Assembly: GCF_001949145.1 (NCBI RefSeq)
Contig: NW_019091356.1
Location: 2,212,612 to 2,276,611, forward strand
Reading direction: 5' to 3'
DNA: 64,000 nt
DNA from: Acanthaster planci
Taxonomy: Eukaryota > Echinodermata > Asteroidea > Valvatida > Acanthasteridae
Numbering within the stretch: position 1 is the stretch's first letter; each line of letters starts with the position of its first letter. Under the pieces are notes generated by a model, which was not told the DNA's origin, searched no databases, and saw only the letters and a program-made list of their open reading frames with translations. A program made the position numbers and the translations under genes. Positions 34,101 to 48,085 of this stretch are shown one piece after another.

Positions 34101-37100
34101 TCGATTGAATTGAAGGTCGAATATTCAAATAGCGAATTATTTGAATTGACTCAGCCGTAGAAAAGCACACATGTATGTAAATAAAAATATGTATCATTTC
34201 CACCAGTCAAGGCTCAGATTTGGTTCGATAGAGCGGTTGTACCATCCTGTGCTTGGCTTAAGGGCATTCTGGCTTTTTTTTTTTTTCACAAAAGTCACCA
34301 TACATCAGGTGACTTAATTATGCCCTTCTGACGAAACCATATTGCTTTATTGACTTCAGTGAAAATCCCCAAGAAGTGACTGTATGTGGTTATATACGGT
34401 GTCCCCGCATTCTGACTGGCTCTTGAATATGGGTAAAAGGCCGACAGGCTGATGATATAGTCTCTTCAAGGGCAGGCGCTTGCCGGCAGCTGTAGGAACA
34501 ACGGGAGACACTGTTGTGGTTTTTTTTTAACAACCTCTTCAAAAGCTGAGGTGTGTGATAAACAATAGCAAATTTGGTTACCAGCTCTGGGGCAGAAGTG
34601 GGTGAAGAAAATTGGGGGAAGTGCTTCAGAACAGGCCAGCGCAAGTCCCTTTGTGGTTTCCAAGGTTTTTATCACTGGAAAATGTAAACAGTCACTTCAG
34701 ACTGGCCTGGGCATTACAGTGAAATAAACTAAGAAAGATTAGGGGATTTTGGTTTGGTGTCTGACAATTTGTAACATTTGGGAAGTGGTCTCACAAAAAT
34801 CAGTCCACAGTCATCAAATTTGGAAGTGGAAATAGAATACATGTACATGTATATGTATGCCATTTTTAATGAAACTGGTCTTCATGTAAGAACAAAAAAT
34901 GAGGAATGGAAGAAAGACATTGAAAATTCAGCCTATTCATCCTGCACCCTTTTTGAAAATCTAGGAATATATCTTCACCGTTGCCGGGCAACTTTGTCTC
35001 ACCGGTCGGATTATGCCTCCCGTGTTGCAATAGCTAGGCTTTTGAAAGCCTGAGAGTGGAGGATGCTGGATTTGCCGGTTGTCTTCAGTGAGCGGCTTGC
35101 CCAAGGGATAGAAATCACATAATGGTTGCTTTGGTTGACCGAGGCAAATCAGTGAACAGCAAGGAAAGGGTTGAAAAGAAAAGCAATCTTATGACAATGA
35201 TATGTACAACATTCCCTGTGTGGACCAAAATTTTGAACTCGGAATTGCCCATATATCTGGCAACTGTATACATGTACATGTATGTGAATTAAATGAACTT
35301 TTATACACAATTTATTAACTGCAAACAACCTTCTCTAGCTCCAGGTCTTTTGAAAATGTAACAGCAAAACCTTACAGAAGTACATACTCTATGCTCGGTG
35401 CAGTTCTAAACTGAAACTTGAATTTTTGTTCTCTCTCATGGTATTGGTTAGTGGCACTGTAAAATCCCAAGAGCTTTTGGTTTACACTAGGGAGTAGACC
35501 CACCCAAGGAAGTTTACTAACACACATCAGAAATGAGCATCAGTGCAAATCTGCAGATCACACGAGGTTTGTTTGCACAGTCTGCTTATAACAGCTCTTT
35601 TTTTCAAGCTCTTTTTCCAACATCTTCCAACTTGTGTCTTTTGCTCAGAACAGGGATTTATCTGTAACTACATGTAGCTAAGATTGAGATGGTTCCTGCA
35701 GTGCTAGGTAATACATGGACACCAATAACTGGGCAGAAAACAACCTACCTGATAATAGCGATCGCAGACATTTTTTAGGCTGTAAATATTTTGCTCTTAT
35801 TACATGTACTTAGTTCCCGAGAAGAAGTTTATCATTCTGTAGTTCCCAGGCTGGTCAGAGCACACCTGGCTACTCTATAAAAAATCTGACCCAAATTTGA
35901 CCCCTCTGAAATTAAACAGTAATCCCAAGCGCCTACCCACAATTCCCAGAAGAGGCTTCAAAGGTTGATGCCTTTACCACCAAGCGCAAGGCAATATTTG
36001 AGCCAGATGGTTTAAATGGTTAAACCATGGAGGTGGTTAAACAGGGATTACCAGCCAAGGGTTTTGGACGGGCCAAGTGGAAATTAAACATTCCATTTAT
36101 CTGAGTGTGGTTCCCTGTTTGGCTTGTAGGTTGAACGCCCTAACAGGTGGTCACAAAATGTAAGTAGGGCATGCTTCATCATGGGTGTCTTTCCCTTGTA
36201 TGAAGTGAAAGGTGACGGGTTTTAACACCTCCTTACAAACCACACTGTGGTAAGGAGCTGATTGACCTATAGGCTGCCTCCAACTTGCTCTATGATTTAA
36301 GCACAGATTTAAGAGAGAACTGCCTTGTCTGCCCAAAGTGCCCAGTCAGAGGACAGCAGTTGTAAATCAAATTACCTGTACTGACAATCTTACTAGGAAT
36401 GGAGTTCGGACCACACATTTGTTTAGCATTTGCCCAACCTACTAGTACTAACCCCCATGCTAGGCAACAACCTGCCTAGTCATCTCTCGTGACGGGCTGT
36501 GCTATCCAGGAAAATTGAAACTGTGTATTCAACACCAGTAGTTGCGTGTGCGCGCTATGTAAAATGTTCTAAACTCACGCGCCTGCTGATCCAAATGTGT
36601 TCAAAATACGAAAAATGAAGTGAAAAAAGGCCAGTGCATGTGGCAATCTGTAGGAGGGGATGTCATTTGAGAGAGACCTGTAAGCACACCATCAGGCATC
36701 CTCTATGTCTAATGTCAATGGCATCTATTTTATCGGGTGCGTATTGTAAATCTGACGCCTCATTAGTCAGATGCGTCGTAAGTCCGAAAATTTGGACTTT
36801 GAGGCATCGGACTTATGAGGCGTCGGATCTGTAGGCCAAAATAAACTAATGAAGAAGCGTCGAACTTTTAAGGCGTCACACTAGATGGACTTTTAAACAC
36901 ATTTTTCAGATTTTTCGGACATGCCATGAGGCATCAGACTTTGAGCTGACCCCATCTTTTCACTATTGAAGTAAAAATCCTTTCACACTAAGCTTTATGG
37001 CATTGTTTGTGTTGCCTTGCTCGGTCTCCTGAATCATGCACACCCTGCCCCTCCCCCATGCATGGTCAAAAGAACTGATACTCGCAAGCATTTATAAGCC

Positions 37101-39483
37101 CCCCATAAAAAACCCTTTTCCTGTATTCCTATGGCAACAGCTAGTCTCTCTAGTTACTTTCAGTGTCCTGCTTTGCATCACGTTGACATTCAAAATGTTT
37201 ACCCAGATCATGGTATGTGTTTGCCAACATCCGAGTTCAAATGAAAGGAAATCGGTGTACGGCCGTGTTTGATTACAGGATGTCATGCGTGCCTCCTCAT
37301 TCAGTTGTGGTCCCCCCTTCAATTGCCGGTTTCACCCCCACTCACACTGGAAGAAAAATTAACGATGTTTGCTTTTCGGTTCGTGCTGTAAAAAAAAATT
37401 GAGAGGGCGATGAAGAGAGCTGAGCACTGCAGGTTTATTGGCATGTGGTCAAGGCCTGTGGATTGTGATATATGGACCTGAGCTTGGATGAGTTCCAACA
37501 TTATCACCAGAAATGGGATGTTGACGCAGCAACCCTGGCAGAAAGACTAAGATCAACACATTTTTCCTGAGAGATTGTTCTTTGAGAAGTGTACGTTTCC
37601 AACCTAAATATTGTCCTGTCTTATCTTTAAATTCAGACCTGCTCTCGTGCGTGGACAGTTAACGGCCATCTTTGCCGACATGTACCTCGTGAGCACAGAC
37701 AAGGATAATGATGAAATCGTTTCAGTTTCAGAATTTGTAAAAAAAAAAGATAATTCCTAGGACCTCTGTTCCTTTTTTTCTCAAGGGAGAAGTCCATTCC
37801 GCTTGCAGTTTGTTAACCTCAGTAGTTTTGAATCCTCCAAAATTGAGTGAATTTTTACAGTTTTCCTAGGATTATAACAACAGTGGCGTAGCAAAGGCAT
37901 TTTCCGGGGGGGGTGCCAGAGTCATTTTGCTGACTTGTAATTTGTTTGCCAACCTTGTGTCGTGTACTATTCACAAAAGTGATTCATGGTACACTGCATT
38001 TCATGCTTCAGGGGAAATTCCGACTGCCAATGTATATCAGTTATGTACTATTTTGGATTCATTTGCCGACTGAAGCTCTATTTGCCGACTGGAATTAATC
38101 CCCCCCGGTCACTACGCCGTAAGGTTCGTTTTCTTATCCTTTTTTTGTTGTGAATAAAAAGTATATTTAAACTTTAAGGTTTCCATGTCGGGCATCGTAG
38201 GCTCGCTGTTCTAAGGATACATGTACAAAACATCAGTCCCACTACATTGAAAGCACTCAGGGGAATGAACCTCACAGCTCTGTCAAAACAATACAGGTTG
38301 CCTTTCACTCATTAGACCTGTTTGCCTTCCTCGGCAACTAAACTCAAATAGATCTCAGTGTGGTTGGTCCCAGTAGACCATCAATCAGACACATATTAAA
38401 ACCAGCTCTGAATTCCGAGTCCATGACAAATTACTGGACCGAAACTAGACCGCGGTTCCATTACAGCTAATAACCTGGCTTGGGCAGACCACTATACCTC
38501 GGAACCCGCCCAGTGTAATCATCTCCCAGAACAGTAAACATTAAAAGCAAAGGCCGGTTTGTTGAATGAACGATCTTTGAAGGGTGTTCGGTAACACAGA
38601 GACCTCACTTGATGGATAGGAAAGCTAGGCGCTTATTATTGTTATCAATTTGTGTGTATCGACGGCTTTAGAGCGTACATGGAGTCAGCCGTTGACATCC
38701 AGGCAATCGGCGGTCACTCATGCAGGAAGGTGGCATACTGGTCATGACGGACAATTTTGCTACAGACGTCATCATCAAGTTTGGATTGGTTGTGGGAAGA
38801 CTTTCTAGGGTAGTAGCAGCAGTTGGATTGTTCTGCTGTGCTTAGCTTTGTGGCACTGCGCCATGCTGTGCCACTCTACCCTGCTCTGCTGTTTCTTGCT
38901 CTGTGGCTCAACCCAGCTCCACTTAGTGCAGCTCTGATCTTACATGGCTTCAGTTGGCTTGATAAGGATGATTGTGGGTCATGTACTGGGCCTGGCTTGC
39001 CTTGCTCATTGTAAACTCCTCTGGTGTGCATGACCCTTTTCTGCGCACCCTTGCCCTGCATGGCTAGGCTAGGCTAGACTTTGACTTGGTATGTTTACCT
39101 CAGCACCTTGTGCACCACATCCTAGTTCTCTGCTCCCCATTTGACATCACAATCATCCCTTGGTAATGGGAAAAAAAATCTCCACATTTTCATCTATCCT
39201 TCCTCTATTTTTTCTCCAAACTCCAGGTCTTCTCATCCTCCTGGGCCTCGTGGTGTACCCAGCGGGCTGGGGTTCGGATGGAGTCATTGAGCTTTGCGGC
39301 ATGGATGCTGCCCCCTTCCAGTTGGGAGCGTGCTCACTAGGCTGGGCATTCTACGTCGCTGTGGCGGCCACGTTCCTCACCTTCGCCTGCTCGGTGCTGT
39401 CCGTGCAGGCTGAGATCGCCACCTCCAGCGATGACGTTCAGGACGAGATACTGAAAGGGAAATATGTCATCTGTCTGCCCTGA
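31158..39483 (+). CDS. LHFPL2: LHFPL tetraspan subfamily member 2
   Basis: Two coding exons, 31158-31644 (donor GTGAGT, phase 1) and 39227-39483 (acceptor CTCCAG, stop TGA), give 247 aa, close to vertebrate LHFPL2 at 228. Four membrane spans are visible: about residues 8-28 ([19 protein letters not shown]), 113-138 ([20 protein letters not shown]), 150-174 across the splice (ending [10 protein letters not shown]) and about 197-222 ([20 protein letters not shown]). The cytoplasmic tail [14 protein letters not shown], then GKYVICLP, is the signature of LHFPL2 within the LHFPL family. The first extracellular loop has the GLLTLC and cysteine pattern of the claudin-like fold. An in-frame start with short leader follows a candidate acceptor at 31131-31132. 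The family supports membrane channel or adhesion complexes; LHFPL2 is linked to reproductive-tract development in mammals. Confidence 0.93.
32434..32606. repeat. TACATG-rich satellite with a duplicated unit
   Basis: Runs of (TACATG) alternate with two copies of a segment containing GCAGTGGAAGCTGTACAGTA (starting near 32472 and 32550). TACATGTA is its own reverse complement, so the tract can fold on itself and reads open in several frames without coding. It lies in the LHFPL2 intron. Shorter tracts of the same word occur at 5148, 34842 and 35269. Confidence 0.7.
33675..34159. mobile_element. hAT-type MITE with 8-bp target-site duplication
   Basis: Ends TAGGGCTG and CAGCCGTA are 7/8 inverted repeats. 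The flanks GTAAAGCA (33667-33674) and GAAAAGCA (34160-34167) match at 7 of 8 positions, the duplication length typical of hAT transposition. Both subterminal regions are rich in CGAATATTCG-type palindromes. The 485-bp element has no transposase frame. It is in the LHFPL2 intron. Confidence 0.65.
36754..36824. repeat. Hairpin-forming inverted repeat
   Basis: Arms of about 35 nt (36754-36789 and 36791-36824) pair with few mismatches; the outer ten bases, GACGCCTCAT and ATGAGGCGTC, match exactly. Related GCGTCGAACTT and GGCATCAGACTT words continue to about 36945, so the hairpin is part of a larger degenerate array. Confidence 0.55.
37881..38120. mobile_element. MITE-like element with GTGGCGTAGC-type ends
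   Basis: Left end CAGTGGCGTAGC followed by a G-run is mirrored on the right by a C-run and CACTACGCCGT. The ~240-bp core contains a duplicated TTTGCCGACTG word. It is non-coding and located in the LHFPL2 intron. Confidence 0.5.
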
Positions 39484-39853
39484 CGACAGACCAGTACTCA
39501 GGTGTTAAGCAGACCAAGGAGCATTGACTGAGCTGTGTTTAATTTTTTAAATCCGCACTAATCACGCAGGCAGAAAAAAAATTCCACTCAGAGCTAATTT
39601 TTCACGGGCTTTAATACGTAGGAGCCCGTCCTCTGCCAAAACAAGCAGATCACTCCCAAGAACATGTAGCAATACAGCTCTTTCAAAAATGCCACTGGCA
39701 TGGTGAAAGTTTCAAGCTGTAGAAGCCAAGACATAAACCACCAAGATTTAGACAACCACTCCTTGGACTAAAATAAAAAAATAAATAAATAGGAGCCAAA
39801 TGCTTTGAAGTCCTGACATACCTGAATCACTTAACTGAATTTTTTTGTATAAA

Positions 39854-39859
39854 AATAAA
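39854..39859 (+). terminator. LHFPL2: Candidate LHFPL2 polyadenylation signal
   Basis: AATAAA 371 nt after the stop codon, followed by a T/G-rich stretch. An earlier AATAAA cluster at 39772-39786 is an alternative. Confidence 0.4.
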
Positions 39860-39899
39860 ATGTAGTTTTCTGTACATATCTTAATGTCCACAACTGAGA

Positions 39900-42800
39900 A
39901 GGCAAACATGCAGCAGTGTTTTTCAGACAGAAGTAAGTCAATTCCTGCATGTTTCCTACACTTCTGTACTCTTCAAATTAAAGGCGACAATCATAGAATA
40001 GTGTATGTGAACGAAACATTCCCCAAGTGACCAAGAAAATATTTGAAGGTTGCGCACGTACATATATGTAATAATTTAACATTTACAATCTTCTGTTTCA
40101 GTTTTTTTTTCGGGGGGGGTTGTTTTTTGGGCATTTTTGTGGTGGAGGCGTTGGGGTCGGCAAAGGTGAAATGGTATGGAAATTCTTGTGAATAACCTGA
40201 AAGAGGTTCGGAAGTTTACATGGCATTGTCGTGGCATGACTAAACAAACTCACGTCCACTCTTGATTGGTGATAACAAGTCCCTGAGCTGATAACCCCAG
40301 CTGTAGAGGTCACTGTGACATATCTGTTCTACCCCAGAAAATGAGAGAATTCCAATGCAGAATGCATCAGAGGTTTTGGGATGAAGCTATATTCAAAATA
40401 TTTAGCGCAACACAATTGTCAAAACAACTCTTTTTGTAAATATGCAAAACATTTGTATCAGATGTTATCTGTCTGCATTTTCGTCAGTGTGGAACAGTAC
40501 TTGTTTTATTTTCCAGTTTATTTTATATTTTTTTTTGAAGAATGAAGAGTGTTTCTGATTGATGCAATTAATCTTAATTTTTTTCATTAATTGGGATTAG
40601 TTCATCTGACTGATAAATGAGGATAGAGAAATATTGAGGCGTGATTTTGGTTTACTCTGCTGCGACAAGCAACATAAAGGCTGAAGAATTAATGGACGTC
40701 ATGCCAGGTCGTTCCATTCAAGGATGACTTTGATTCCAAAACAGGGAAAGTTATCACCAGTGAACATTTGAAAACAGTTTCTTGAGATGGTTTCCTGTGC
40801 TCCCCGTCGCCCAAAATATATTTGGCTTCGTACTCCACGTCTGCTGAGCTTTATTATACAAAGGAACATTTTTTAAAAAGTTTCCCGTTGGCTGAATCAA
40901 ACAATGCACGTACATATACGCACAGTCATCAGGCAGGTTTTGTACAACATGCATCATCTTGTCAATTTTAGTTTATTTTTCAAACATCGTAAATATTAAT
41001 AAATATAACAGAGTCCCTGAAGCATAGGACTCAGGCCTGCAACATGAACTATGAGAATTTTTTGGGTAAGGTAGCTTCAGAGCCATATGAAAGAAATTAC
41101 TGTCAAAGAGACAAAAGAAGTTTCAGCTTGGCTCCCTGCACACCCCTACGGGTTTCTTTCAATCGATTCATGTTCTGTACAATGTNNNNNNNNNNNNNNN
41201 NNNNNNNNNNNNNNNNNNNNNNNNNNNNNNNNNNNNNNNNNNNNNNNNNNNNNNNNNNNNNNNNNNNNNNNNNNNNNNNNNNNNNNNNNNNNNNNNNNNN
41301 NNNNNNNNNNNNNNNNNNNNNNNNNNNNNNNNNNNNNNNNNNNNNNNNNNNNNNNNNNNNNNNNNNNNNNNNNNNNNNNNNNNNNNNNNNNNNNNNNNNN
41401 NNNNNNNNNNNNNNNNNNNNNNNNNNNNNNNNNNNNNNNNNNNNNNNNNNNNNNNNNNNNNNNNNNNNNNNNNNNNNNNNNNNNNNNNNNNNNNNNNNNN
41501 NNNNNNNNNNNNNNNNNNNNNNNNNNNNNNNNNNNNNNNNNNNNNNNNNNNNNNNNNNNNNNNNNNNNNNNNNNNNNNNNNNNNNNNNNNNNNNNNNNNN
41601 NNNNNNNNNNNNNNNNNNNNNNNNNNNNNNNNNNNNNNNNNNNNNNNNNNNNNNNNNNNNNNNNNNNNNNNNNNNNNNNNNNNNNNNNNNNNNNNNNNNN
41701 NNNNNNNNNNNNNNNNNNNNNNNNNNNNNNNNNNATGAAATTCTGATTCAGAGAATGGAAGATCTAAAGAAGCGGTTTGTTTGGACAGGCTCCTAGCATC
41801 TGAGGACTTGCGTCTGTCACGTCCCTGTGCAACATGGTTTGTCACAATCTTCAGTCTCTGTTCGTATTCATCCATCGTGTGTTCCAAGTTCAGAGAGTGA
41901 ACACAAAAAAAAATCAACGTCTCCACCTTTATCAATTTCTCTTTGCGGTAATCGCATCTCACGGTGTACATTTGTTCGTGATAAAAAACAATATTTTATT
42001 ACAGGTCATCAGCTTTGAGGCTGTAGTCCCCAGGGGAATAGATGTGACCAAAAACATAAACCTGACAAACCGCATCACTGCAACCTGCGTGTGAAATCCA
42101 GGATTGATACCCTAACCTGTTATTTACGTGCATACCATGTGTGCCAACCCCGTCTTCCATTGCCAAAAAGTGGAAAGTCTTCCCGATATAATACGATGAC
42201 TTCCGTCCCCAAAATAACTTTGATCACGGACGCAGTGCCTTCCGGGCCCATCTTATCTGCTGATGGTTTGGAAAGACTTTTTTACAAATTGTATTGAGAG
42301 AAATTTGCTCCACTGTGCACTGTCGTCTTCGGTTTCTTAGGTATGAATGTCTCACAGATGCTGTGGGCACCCCTAATTGGAGGCTACGCCACAAAATGTT
42401 CTTCACTCGTAATGTCAGATGGGTTGTACATTACCTTGATCCAGGGTCTGGTCTGTGTGTTAGAATCGTATTACCACTAGTGTAATTTGAGCACACTGGG
42501 CTGGTTTTAAATCAGTGGCAGGCAGACAACAGTTAGCAAGTATGCACAATTTTAGTGGTAAGCACGTTGCTTTTACTTCTTATGAATTCCAGTCACCGCC
42601 AATAACTTTAGGCCCACAACTATTTCAGTTGTTTGTACATTTCCCCCGCATATTTATAAATTGCTGGACTGCGTAATTTTCTGTTAAGTCTACATGAATC
42701 ACAAAGGTTTCAGTGTTATGTTTCTACTAAAATTTGAAATTTTCAACACAAAATCGCAACCCTTTCCCACAAGGTCTTTACAAATACAAGGTTAACTGGA

Positions 42801-45800
42801 CGTTATTGGGGATGTGTTTTTCAGATGTTTTTGAATAGTGTTAAAGGTGTATGCTTATAGTTGTGAAGAACTGAAATCAAGAGGTCATGTGTATTATGCA
42901 CTTAAACACACACATAAACAAAGACCTTGTTTAACCACAGTGGAAGAATTGTCCTTTTGTCATGACTTTTAGTGCCAAATTGATGTTTATTTTTAATTGT
43001 ATATTTAAAGAAAATCCTTTCCTGGCACACGTTGCCAGCAGTTCACACGCATAAACTCTTACAGTCAATCAGATTTGAATGTGCCCAGACAGAGTGAAAC
43101 TCTATTATACTGACTTGTTATGATTGTCACGGTGGGTCTTTGAAATGTTCAGAAAGTCAGGTACTGACTTTGAAAGAGTTTAAACAGAGATGGCTTTGTA
43201 ACGCTGGCTGAAATATTTTTGGGGGGCACCAGAGGAGGTCACACTCCATTCAACCCTTGCATATTCTTCACCTGATGTCATTGACCTATTAAAAAGAATG
43301 CCATCAAAATCTATTTGCACACTGGGCCAAAGGTTATCATCAGCAAATGTACAGTGTGAAACAGGTTTTTTGATCCTTGGTTCAGAAAAAAAAAGTACTT
43401 AAAATTTTCCTTCCTTGGCAAAACACAAATGATTTGAGGTCAGATCCGATGTATTTTTGAAATATGCATGCCAAGTTCTTCAGCGCACCACGTTTTAATA
43501 AAGTATGTGTTGGGCCGTGTTTCCTTTTACTATACCATTCTGTTCCATCTGTGAATTTGTTTTAAGATTTGGACTTTTGTAAAAATACATGTAGGCCTAG
43601 CTACATTTCTTTGGAGTCCTAATTGGAAGAGGACATTATGTTGTTTCCCTACAGAGAAAAGATTAAAGAATGAGGGAAAGTAAGTATAATTAAAAATGTG
43701 ATGTTACAGTTATCTTGGCTCTTAGATAGATATTTTAAACACTATTTTGAATGTGCTCACTGCATTTACTGTGTTTATTGTTCATATCAAAAACCTTTGT
43801 ATAAACTAGACACTTTCTATTCCAGTATTTTCTCACATCTTTAAATTTTGTTTTAGTAATTGTTCAGTGATCATCATGTCATCCTGTCAGGAACAATGGG
43901 AAGAACATTTTCACTCCCTCGGGTTTGATATGTTTCAGGCATTTTGACAAAGGCTGATGTAGATTTCTGTCCTCCACAGTGTGAAAAAAAACCAAAAACG
44001 CATGGTTAAAAGCCACGGTAAAATGCATTTAAACGGTTTCTCAAGTGCAGAAATCCTAGTACTGCAGATGTATTTTTTACCCAGAAGATCTCGAACAACT
44101 CAGAGCTTGTGCATGGGGTAGTAAAGAAAAGGCCATCTGAAATGTTTTTGAAGTTCATCTATTTATGAGGTTATGCAGCTGAGGGTAATGACTTGTCGAC
44201 AGCATTGTCACATGACTTACCAGTAACATGTACAGGTGGTATTTTTCCAGCTTAGGGAAGAAAATTGCTGTACTTGTCAGTTATGTTTGGACCTGATAAT
44301 AACTCAAGAATTCTAAACTGGTTGGTCGTTAGTTTTGTCAAACCGGTATTTTTTAGCAAGTCACAATGATGAAGTGATTTTCGTGCATGTAGATTGAATA
44401 TTTTTCTCTATTGTATTAAATCAAGTGACTCAATTGCACAATGTTGTTTAAAAAAAAAAGAATGTTTCGTACCTACAAAATGTGTCTAGGGAATAAATAT
44501 GAAAACCTTGCCCAGGAAAAACCAGATCTCTTTTTGTATTGTGTCCTTATGATGTCTTGGTCATTCTGGTTTCAATATCTTGTATTTGACTCCTTCAGTT
44601 TTAAAATAACGACCACTTTTGACCTGTTTTTTGAGGGAGTGCTTTGCGATGGCACATCATGCATGGCAGGGGTCAAAGGTGATTTGGGGTCATTCACAAA
44701 ACAGGTCAAGTTTCCATGATATTTGTAGATGCACATGAACTGAAGTGTAATAATAAATTGTTCCCTGTTCCTTGCATTACTTAAAATCCCTGATCCCCCA
44801 AGAGCCAACAGAGGGCTTTGTGATTCGCGGTGATGAATGATTCAAAAGCATGATGGGAATTAAGGCCATGGCGAAATCAATCGCCACGGAAACTAGGTGG
44901 ATTAACCAAGATTCTCCAAATTCCAGGCATCCACCGTATCATTCACATGCGTTCGCTATGGTTGTCTGTTTCTTTTTTTTTTAAATGCCTTAATACCATT
45001 GAAGACTCAACGTCTAACACAGACGAGATTAAATTCAGTCTGGAAATTGACATGCACAAAATATTGCTAGTAATTGTCAGACTAAGGTATTTTCCAACAT
45101 ATGATCCGACAAAACTAATTGCACATGTCTAGCATGTGTTTTATCCTTAGCATTAAATGTCGAATAAACGCCAGCTGCTTTGTATGTAACATTCAATCAA
45201 TGTGAATAGTAATTCAAATCCTATGTAAATCCACACCTCGTTGGTGACTAAAATTTCTTTAGCACCTGGACATGAAATTTGATGTTCTCAGATACAAGCG
45301 AACCTGCTGAAGGCATCTGAGTCATGTTCAAGCCGTCCTTGTGCCACCTAGGTACACTTGCTTGACATCAGATCTGGACGAAATGCTGCTGGAGAATCCG
45401 ATGGCATTTGCTGAGATATCAGAGTAAATACTTGCCGAATGGCAAATCGGAATTGCAAACGCCCCTCGATGAATTCAACATCTGTTTAAACGTTTCACAT
45501 TTCAGAGGGCAGTCTGTCTAAAACCTGCCAACAAAATGCCAGTCCATTAAAGAAACCAGCTGCCCTATTCATCATCTTTCCCGTTCACACAACTTATTAC
45601 GGGAAAATTGGTCTTTAAGTAGGACAAAAATTTCAGAGCAAAGAAAAAAGAAGGCTGCATTTCCCACTTATTGTGGAGGCACTGTTTAGAAAAATACAAG
45701 CTCCACCAATCAGCACGGAGGAAAAAGAACACCATGTAATCAGGTGGTCCTTGTAAGACAATGGAAAAAAACAAGAAACACTAATTATTAAAGGGGGCAT

Positions 45801-48080
45801 TGTCAATGGCAAAATAAACACAATTTTCTTGGAAAAAGCTGGGGATTCTTGGCTGGTAAGGCCTGAAAAATACCACAGAGCTATAAAATAGAGTTCACAA
45901 TTAATACCACTCCCAACAAAAAGGGGCAGAGGAAACACATATGTTGTGGACAGTTAGTCAGTCACTGCCTGGGGGTACCTCCTCTAGTTTGGTCAAAGTT
46001 TAGATGAATAATAAGCCCTTAAATTCATTGGAAAGTGCACTGATGCGTGATGCCCTAGACTGCTCTAGGGTTACCACCCCCTGGAGGGTTGTACAAGTCA
46101 AATGAACCAGGAACAAATTGCTACAAAAATTCATCAGGCCTTGGAGGTGTCCTGTCCTTCACTGTATAATCAGCAGTCTGGTGTCTTTATTTACACTCTG
46201 GGTATTATTACATTGCAAAGTTATCTCAACAGCATCCTTGGGTGGGTGGAGGTCAGATCTGTTATCGATTAATAGTGCTACCATTGTTATAAGGAGACTT
46301 GTATTTGAATAAAACATAAAGCAAATCACTTCAGAAGAATACACTCGATCCAAAGTGCTCACAAGTCACATGGGCATCCTCTGGTACTTTTATGGTACTG
46401 TTTATCACTGAGACATTAACACTTCACCCAAATCGAAGTCACAGGCTCTCGATGTTTCAATAAAGTTTAAATCAAGTTTCAATTTATTAAGTGACATGCT
46501 GGTATTAGGCATGGAGCTTTTAAAAACCTGTATGTCTGAATATTGCTGTCATGTAGTCCTGTATTGTCTCACTAGGACAGAGGTACTTTACCCCTAGAAA
46601 GGCAAAGAAGTACTACGCGTCAGGTAGCCCTTTTGCTTGATGGAAACTAAGACTAAAAAAAAATTACAGACTGAAGAGATATGCTGTGATACCCTCTCAT
46701 AAGCTAGCCACATCTGAGCTGATGTTCTGGTCACGGTTATTATAGCAAAGAGTTAAACAAACCACAACAGGAAGTAATATACTTGAGATCAAGTACTGGT
46801 AACAATGCCCTAGCAACTTTGATCACACTTCGACCCTGGATGACCACACACGACTGTAGGACCTACTGCTATAAAGACCACAGCCTATACTTTTGCCATG
46901 CCTAATAGTTTAGTACCTCTTATCTGTCAAACTCAGTCCACGTCTAATATTATTTCAACAAGGAACTATCACTGTCCAGCGGTCCAATATTTACTCAACT
47001 TGACCACAGTCAGAGCCAAGCTTCCTGTGTTAAAAAGCTGCATTTGTGTATTTAGCAATTGTCAAACAAATCCACTGGAAGTTTACCAAGGTCTCAATGG
47101 TTAACTTTCAATTCAAGCAGACTTTCCCATAGCCATTATCGTGGCTTATGCGAGCCTACTGGGAACCAGCTTGAAATATGTGTGCATCTTGACAGATCAC
47201 ATTCTCTTATTTCTTTTCTAGCCTTTCTTTAGCCAAGCAAGATCTGTTTTGACCTTAAGGTTAGGACAGAACTTTCAAATTATACTCAAAGTCAGATTAA
47301 AAAACAAACTATAAATACAGAGAAATCAGAATTGTTACTGCAGCACACGGTTAGATTATTATAAATTGTAAGCAATGGAAATTGGGTAAAAACTTGAGGT
47401 AAAAAAACACAAACAAAACCAAAACAAGGATAAATACTGTGTTAAAAGTTTTCTGTCCATCCCAACCAAGATCTAAAATGATTTGCTCTCTCGCGATCAG
47501 GTAAATTTAACAGTTTAACTTACCCTTTTCATTCTTTTCAAAAAATGATTACTAAAAAATCTTGCATGCCTGCTGTGTGCAATGCTTCACCTGATTGATG
47601 GAGAAAATCACATTCATTGCACAACACAATTAAGCGACATCAACTACTTGTCGTAAAATGAAATGTGATCTGCCGAAAGGTTTTCACGATAGTTTAAGGA
47701 CATTTTTTGCTTTTACACCTACAATGCATAAAATCCACAGAAGTCTCCACAGAGGCTTACTATAGAATCAGTGATATGTTTATAATGTGCTGAAGACATT
47801 TATAGTTTCAAACATACTTTTTTTGGGCTTTTCCTTGACTGATGATGCTTATGGAGTACCAGAGAGCAATGAACCCTCTGGCTCAAAATCCTCTTGACCT
47901 AAAATTAGTTACACTTTCACTAAAGTTAAATTCACTTCTTTTCTTTTGTAAACAAACAGGTAAGTCAATATGATTTTTTCTCACACGGCGGATGAGAACA
48001 ACTGAAATTTCACGAGTGCTTTTGGCTGTATTTATGCGCAAATACAATTTTCTTTCCTGTGTAAAATACATTTAATTTTT
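39900..48080. other. Intergenic region between LHFPL2 and DPP8/9
   Basis: About 8 kb without a supported gene on either strand. It is AT-rich with short open frames only and includes the assembly gap 41186-41734. The convergent LHFPL2 and DPP8/9 3' ends border it, so long 3' untranslated regions may reach in from both sides. Confidence 0.55.
41186..41734. other. Assembly gap
   Basis: 549 undetermined bases in intergenic sequence. Confidence 1.
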
Positions 48081-48085
48081 AAAAT

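Noticed and set aside
41044-41971. Long frames of 219-267 codons
   Set aside because: Most codons are undetermined bases of the assembly gap.
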